DNA of 18,534 bases from Elusimicrobiota bacterium (lineage in GTDB: Bacteria; Omnitrophota; Gorgyraeia; Zapsychrales; Fredricksoniimonadaceae), in NCBI GenBank assembly GCA_012514595.1, contig JAAYZZ010000014.1:1-18534 (forward strand), read 5' to 3'. The notes under the pieces were generated by a model. That model was given only the letters and a program-made list of their open reading frames with translations. It made no database searches and was not told the origin of the DNA. Position numbers and translations under genes: made by a program. Below are positions 12,001 to 18,000 of this stretch, piece by piece (the stretch's first letter is position 1; each line of letters starts with the position of its first letter).

Positions 12001-15000
12001 ATCCTGAACGGAAAGGCTTGCGGCAGCGATGCCGAGAAGGCGGAGTTCTATCGCCGCGCCAGGGCCTTCCTCATGTTCACCAAGCGTTCTTTGGGGCATG
12101 CCCGGTCGAGCGTCCGCCTCGGACATCATGATATGTACTGGATGGGGCTGTGGCGTCTTCTCTTCAGCCACCGTCTGCGCCGCGGGAATTTTGGAAGTGC
12201 CGCCGATGTGAAGATGCATTTCGACGAGTTCAAGCGCAAGGTCAACACTGCGATCGTCTTTATCGGGGTCGGAGGGCTTGGATATGTCATTATCGGAAAT
12301 GCCCTTTCGCAGATCCCCTTTATTGGAATTCCGTTCTTTGTGAGCATCGCGAATCCCTGGGTTCTGGGAGGGATCGCGATCGCTTATCTGGCGCTCATGA
12401 TCGTCGGGACAGCCCTTCGCAACGGATCGATCAAGAAGGCGGATATCAAAAAGACGGTCCGGAGACACAAGACGCAGCTGATCCTTCAGAGCCTGACGCT
12501 TCTGGCCGGGATCGCGCTCATGACGCTTCTGCCTCCGACGCATATGTTCCTGATCCCTGCCTGGGTTCGGACCCTTAATTTCTGGATCCTTTGGGCCCTG
12601 GTGTTCGAGACGCTCAAGTTCACGTTCTATGCCGTGCATTTTGTCTGGAAGGGCGTTCTGACCATCCTTCATTATCTGAGGCAGCACATTTATGACGTGG
12701 TCGTTTCTTCTCAGCTGCCCGCGGCCCTGGACCGGATCTTCTCCAGTCGTGTGCCCGGATACTATGACAGGCCCGGTCGTCGTCTGACAATGGGGGAGGA
12801 GCGTGCTGATGAATTTGTGGCCTCTGTCTTTGAGGATCTCAGCAATCCGGATGATGCGCAGAACCTGATCGTTTCTGATGGGGACATCGACCGCTGGCAT
12901 GCTGTTCTGGAGGACTATCGTCGAGCGGCCCGAGGAGAGCCCACGGTTCTTTCGCGCCTGGGGAGGATGCTCGTGCTGCGCCAGCTTCTGGATGCCGGGG
13001 ATGCCCGCTGGTCTGCCGAGCGGATCCACCGGATCATCCGTTGGGCCAATGACCAGCTTCGCAAGGACCGGCCCACTCCGCCCAGGGTTGACAGGGACCT
13101 TCTTTCTTATGCGATCTCCATGCAGGGGTACTCGGAGGCGGTCTATTACGATGAAAAAGATCTAAATGACCCGAGCAAGAATCCGGCCGAGATCTCGACC
13201 CGGCTGGGACAGTTGGCTGCGGACAAGACCGAGATGTGGCTGGGGCTTGTGGCGCGCCTGGAGACCGGCATCATGGTCGCGGGGGAGACGTGGTCCCTTT
13301 CTCCTGCCGAGAAGATCGCGATGCTTTCTCTGATTAAAGAGCAGCATAAGGAGCTTCGGTTCGATACGCCCGAGCGACATAAGGCGTTCATGTCCTATAT
13401 CATTCCCTGGGCCACGACCCAGCTGGCCAGCCTCTGGAACAACAGCAACTCCGCTCTGAAGATCAAGCGCAGATATGCCTATACCCTTGCGAGGATCCAT
13501 CCGGAGTACAGCGCTGCAGAGTTGGCCCTGGCCGTGGAGGCGTTCACCCGCAATGTGATGGTGAAGCATACCCAAAGCTCCATGTACATGGAATACGCAT
13601 TCCCTGCGATGGCGGATGAGGACAAATTCATTGCCCAGGTTCCGGGGAATGCCCAGATCGTGACCTTGAGAGAGTATCTCTACTATTATCTCCCGCTGGT
13701 CCGGGCAGCACTTCATCGCGGAGAGATCACGCCCGAGCAGCTCGAGAAGTATGCGGATAATTTCGGACGGAAGATGGTCGTTAAACTGGAGGAGCTGAAG
13801 GCCATTGCCTCCCGATATGATCCGAAGGATCCCGCGACAAAACCTGTGTTGAAGGAGTTTTACGATGCCGTGGCGGCCAAACGTCTTGAGGATTTTGGTT
13901 TGATCAAGAGAGAAAAGACGGACCCGAAGGATCCTGATTATGTCGAGTTCCTTGTAAGCGGAAATCCGGTAGCCCTTTTGAACAAGGCGACGTACGGCAC
14001 GAACGTCAAAGGCATTGTTCCTATGGTCCGGGCCATGATCGTCGACGGTCTCAACGCCACATGGAACCGGGCGGATCTGTATCATGTGTTCAATGAGCAG
14101 ACGCATAATTTCAAGTGGAACTCCCTGACCGCAAGCCTGCCGTACACAGGCGCGATCGCGGTTGATCTCATTGATGCGGATCATCATGCGAGAACGGAAG
14201 ATATCTGGTCAGCCCCCGAGGTGTTCAGTGAGTTTGTTTATAACACCCGTCTGGGGTCGGGCGTGAGCGTGAGCGAGTTCTATCTGGCGAAGGGGATCGG
14301 GGTGGTCGGAAATATCGTTCCGACGGGTGAGAATGCCTTCACGTTCCATTCACAGGAAGGGAAGATGCAGATGGGCGGCGTGAGCGCCTACGGCCGTTTT
14401 GTGGTGCGTATGCAGGCCATGCGCTGGTCCGAGGGGCTCGCGGGTGATGACTATGTCGCCGAAGATTCGCTCACAGCGCTTCTCTTTGCCACGTTCGGCT
14501 ATCAGCCGACCCGGTTCGCGTATTTCCGTCGGGGAAAGAACTGGATGTACCAGGCGGCGGACCACAAGACACCGGCCTATAAGTGGGCGAGCGACATGCC
14601 GGAATCCGTCCTGGGTGTTGTGAGCGAGAAGGTCCTGGCGACCAACAAGGTCGATTGGGCCTATAAGATCGACAACTTCTGGTGGGACGGCTTTGGATTC
14701 TATAACAAGGAACCGCAGCTGCCGCGTTATGGAAAATGGCTGACGGTCTTCTTCCTGATCCTCGGGAACAATCTGTTCGCCGGACTGAGCGCGCTCATGT
14801 GGGTCGGTGGATCCCTCATGTCTCAGGCCATCAGTTATGGGAACGTGTTCCAGTTCGCGCTCGATGAGCATCTCGGGTGGATCCGGGGAACGCTCAAGTT
14901 CCTGAAAGAGCTCTCGACCAGGCTTTACTGGTACTTTGTTCCCCTCATCTATATGTACGAAGAGGCCGTGGGGATCATGGGGTCCCAGAAACTCGCGGCC

Positions 15001-18000
15001 TTTATCGCGTCCGCCGGTAAGGGGGCGACCAAGATGAGGGATCTGGATAAGCGGGATCTCTATCTGCGCTACGATTATATTCATCGTCAGGGGGCCTGGT
15101 GGACGGCCATCATTCTCATCGCGGCCGGATTCAATCCGACCCTCTTTGGATACTGGATCCTTCCTTTGTTGATGCCGGTCTCGGCCTGGATGGGCATGTT
15201 CATGCTCAACCCTGTGCGGAATGCGAAGGACCGGGTCACGAACATCACCGATTCTCTCTGGGCGGGATATGTGGGGATCCTCGACCAGATCAACTTCTTG
15301 AACGTCCGGATGATGATGGGCTTCAATATTTTTGGCCGGCGGACGTCCTATGAAGAGATCACGCTTTTTGCGTGGGCGCTTCAGCATCTTGGTATTACGC
15401 CTATTCACAAGATAGATGTCGAGAAGGCTGGTCTGAATTGGGAGACCGTTGTCTCTAGGATGGGACACAATGGTTGGCTCGTTTCCGCTGAACTCCCCGC
15501 TGAACGGGTCCTTTTCAAAGCGGATCTGGGCAAGTTGACAACATTTGATCTGGTTTTTGGGAAGGATGCTAAAGTTTTGGCTGGAGTCATCAAGAAGGGA
15601 TCCCTTCTGTCTTCAGCAACGAACAATGTCGCTGGCGTGTATAAATTTCCCGTGTTCGCCCAATACGTTTCTCATTATCGTCGGCTTCTGGGAACGGTCT
15701 CCATCGTGGCCGAGGAGGCGATCGTCAGCTCGATCCGCGAAGCTCTGACGTCGGCGGGCAAGAGCGAAGAGGAGATCCTCGCTGCGGAAAAGGCCATGAC
15801 AGAGGCATTGCAGAAGAGGGTCCGGAATGAACCGCTGCACCCCGAGGCCCTGGCTCCCGAGGGGCATCTGAAGACCTTCCTTGGGCGAGTTAAGGATGTT
15901 AAAGCGCAGGTTGCTCTCTTGGTCCAAGATGGCGCGCTGAGTTCTGCCCAGGCGGAAAGCATAGGGAACAGGGCGGAGGGCATTGAAGATCGTCTGACCA
16001 AGGCCCTTGCGGATAAGAATGTTCGGGCCCAGATCTCCTATGACGAGTTCGAGGCCATGTCCTGGTTCCTGGCCCAGGCCGAATATCTTCCCAATACGAT
16101 CAAGACGCGTCCGGGCTGGCTCACCAGGACGCTCCATCGCGTCGCATGGTATGTTATCGGGATGGACCTTGTGGTGTCCCTGATCGATACCTTGATCTAT
16201 GAGTTCTCTTATCGCCGGATGGATTTCTTCCATTCTCTGGGCGGAGAGATCGCGGATTACTCGCATGATCTGGGAGCGCTTCTGAGCAAGACATTGTCGC
16301 GCAATCCGCTTCACTGGATCCTTTATCCTGTCAGGGGGCTGTGGTCACTGGCCTATAATCTTTCGAACTTCTTCGTTCTTGGCGTTGTGTCTCCGACTTT
16401 CTCGATCGTTTATCTGACGATCGACCGGTTCATTCCGGATCTGTTGTGGGGTATTGGACGAAAGATCGCTTCTCTTAAGTCCATCCTTCGCAAGAATGTT
16501 CCTTCGCCATCAGCCGGGGCAGAGGCGCCTTCGACGCCTTCTCAAACCGCCTCCGAGCCCAGCCGTCCGGCGCCGCCGTCGAGGGTCAGGAAGGCCCTGG
16601 GGATCGCGCTTGTGACAGCGCTCCTCGTCCCAGGGATCTGGTTCGCGACGACCCGCTTCCCGCAAAAGACCTCTGTTCCGGCACGGGCTCCGGTGGCTTC
16701 CCAGGTGGTGGCCACGAACGTGACGGTCACTCCTGCGGCCGCGGCCCCTGTCATTTCGACCAACACATCTGTCACCCTTGCGACGACAAATACGATCCGC
16801 GCTCCGGTCCAGCCTGCGGCCCCGGTCGTGCGTCCGGCCACGACGCTCACGGTGAGCGGCCGCCCGGTCCGCGGGGTCACGATCGACGCCCAGACATTTG
16901 ACAAGACCGACGTGTCCGCTCTCAGCGATCTGGGCGCGGACACGGTCCGCACCTATTATCCGATCCCGCCGGCCCTGGCGCAGCGGATGGCCGAGGAGGC
17001 GGGGATCCGGATGTTCATCGTCGGGATCCCGCTGAACCAAGAGGCTTATGGCGAGGAGAACCTCACGCGCTTCTGGGGTCTGCCTGTCCCGGATGTGAAC
17101 ACCCGGATCTCTCTCACCCAGAACAACTACCTCGATTATTTGAAGGATCTTCGCAGCGCTCTCAACGGAGAAGCCGAGGTCGTGGCCGATCTCTTGAACG
17201 AGCCGAACTTCGATAATAATTATCCCCGCTGGGTCAAGAAGTCCGTGGGGCCGGCGATGGACGAACTTTTCGCGTTGATCGATGCGCATGCCCGCAAGAT
17301 CCACGCGGCCATCCCCGGGATGAAGGTGGCGACCACGCTGGGATATCGTCCGGAACATTTCGCCCGGGCGCTCAGGACCGATGTGGATATCGTGGGCGTG
17401 AACTATTACTGCCATAACGAGGTTCTGGCCGACGACATGGTCAACGCCTTCCGTCAGGCAGGGATCCGCAAGCCGTTCTATCTCGCCGAGGCCGGGGCCA
17501 GCTCCCTCCACGGGGAGGAGGCGCAGGCCGCGCTGACCCTGCAGGATTGGGAGGCCGCCCGGCGCATGGGCTTGGGCGTCACGTTCATGTCGCTGGAAGA
17601 CAACGCGGCGAAGACCAGGGCCGAGGGGACCGAGGGGGCTCATTGGGGCTGGAGACATCAGAGCGGCCAGCCCAAGAAGGTCTGGAAGATCATGAAAAAG
17701 GCGTGGTCGGAGACCCCCTCCGTCTCCATCACGCCCCAGGAAGCGCAGGGCACCCGAGAGCCCTCACCGGCTCCGGTCCCTGCCATTCCTGTGCAGGGGA
17801 GCATTCCTGTTCTGGGGGGATTGATTCTCCTTTCCGGCCGTCGTAAGGATCGACGGAAAGAAGTGAACCGCCCCGCGAGGCCCTCCGCCCGTGTTCGTCC
17901 CGGTCAGGATCGGCCCACGGAGGAACAGGTCCAGGCCGCGCTCGTCCAGATGCAAAGACAGGGGCTTGTCTTTGCGCGGGCGAGCGGGGCCCTGGTCGCC

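Noticed and set aside
10336..13029. 897-codon open frame on the minus strand
   Set aside because: Same antisense phase and the same explanation. The + strand here has well-formed transmembrane helices with a basic cytoplasmic loop.
12241..15225. Cyclic beta-1,2-glucan synthase (NdvB/GH94 type)
   Set aside because: Multi-membrane layout and a glycosyltransferase fit superficially, but I find no GH94-type phosphorylase or glycoamylase-like motifs in the flanking sequence, and the core blocks fit GT48 or GT2 better.
13162..17658. Minus-strand open frames at 13162-14187, 14350-15468, 15613-16314 and 16510-17658
   Set aside because: Antisense shadows of the transferase-like and glycosidase domains, which carry ordered motifs on the + strand.
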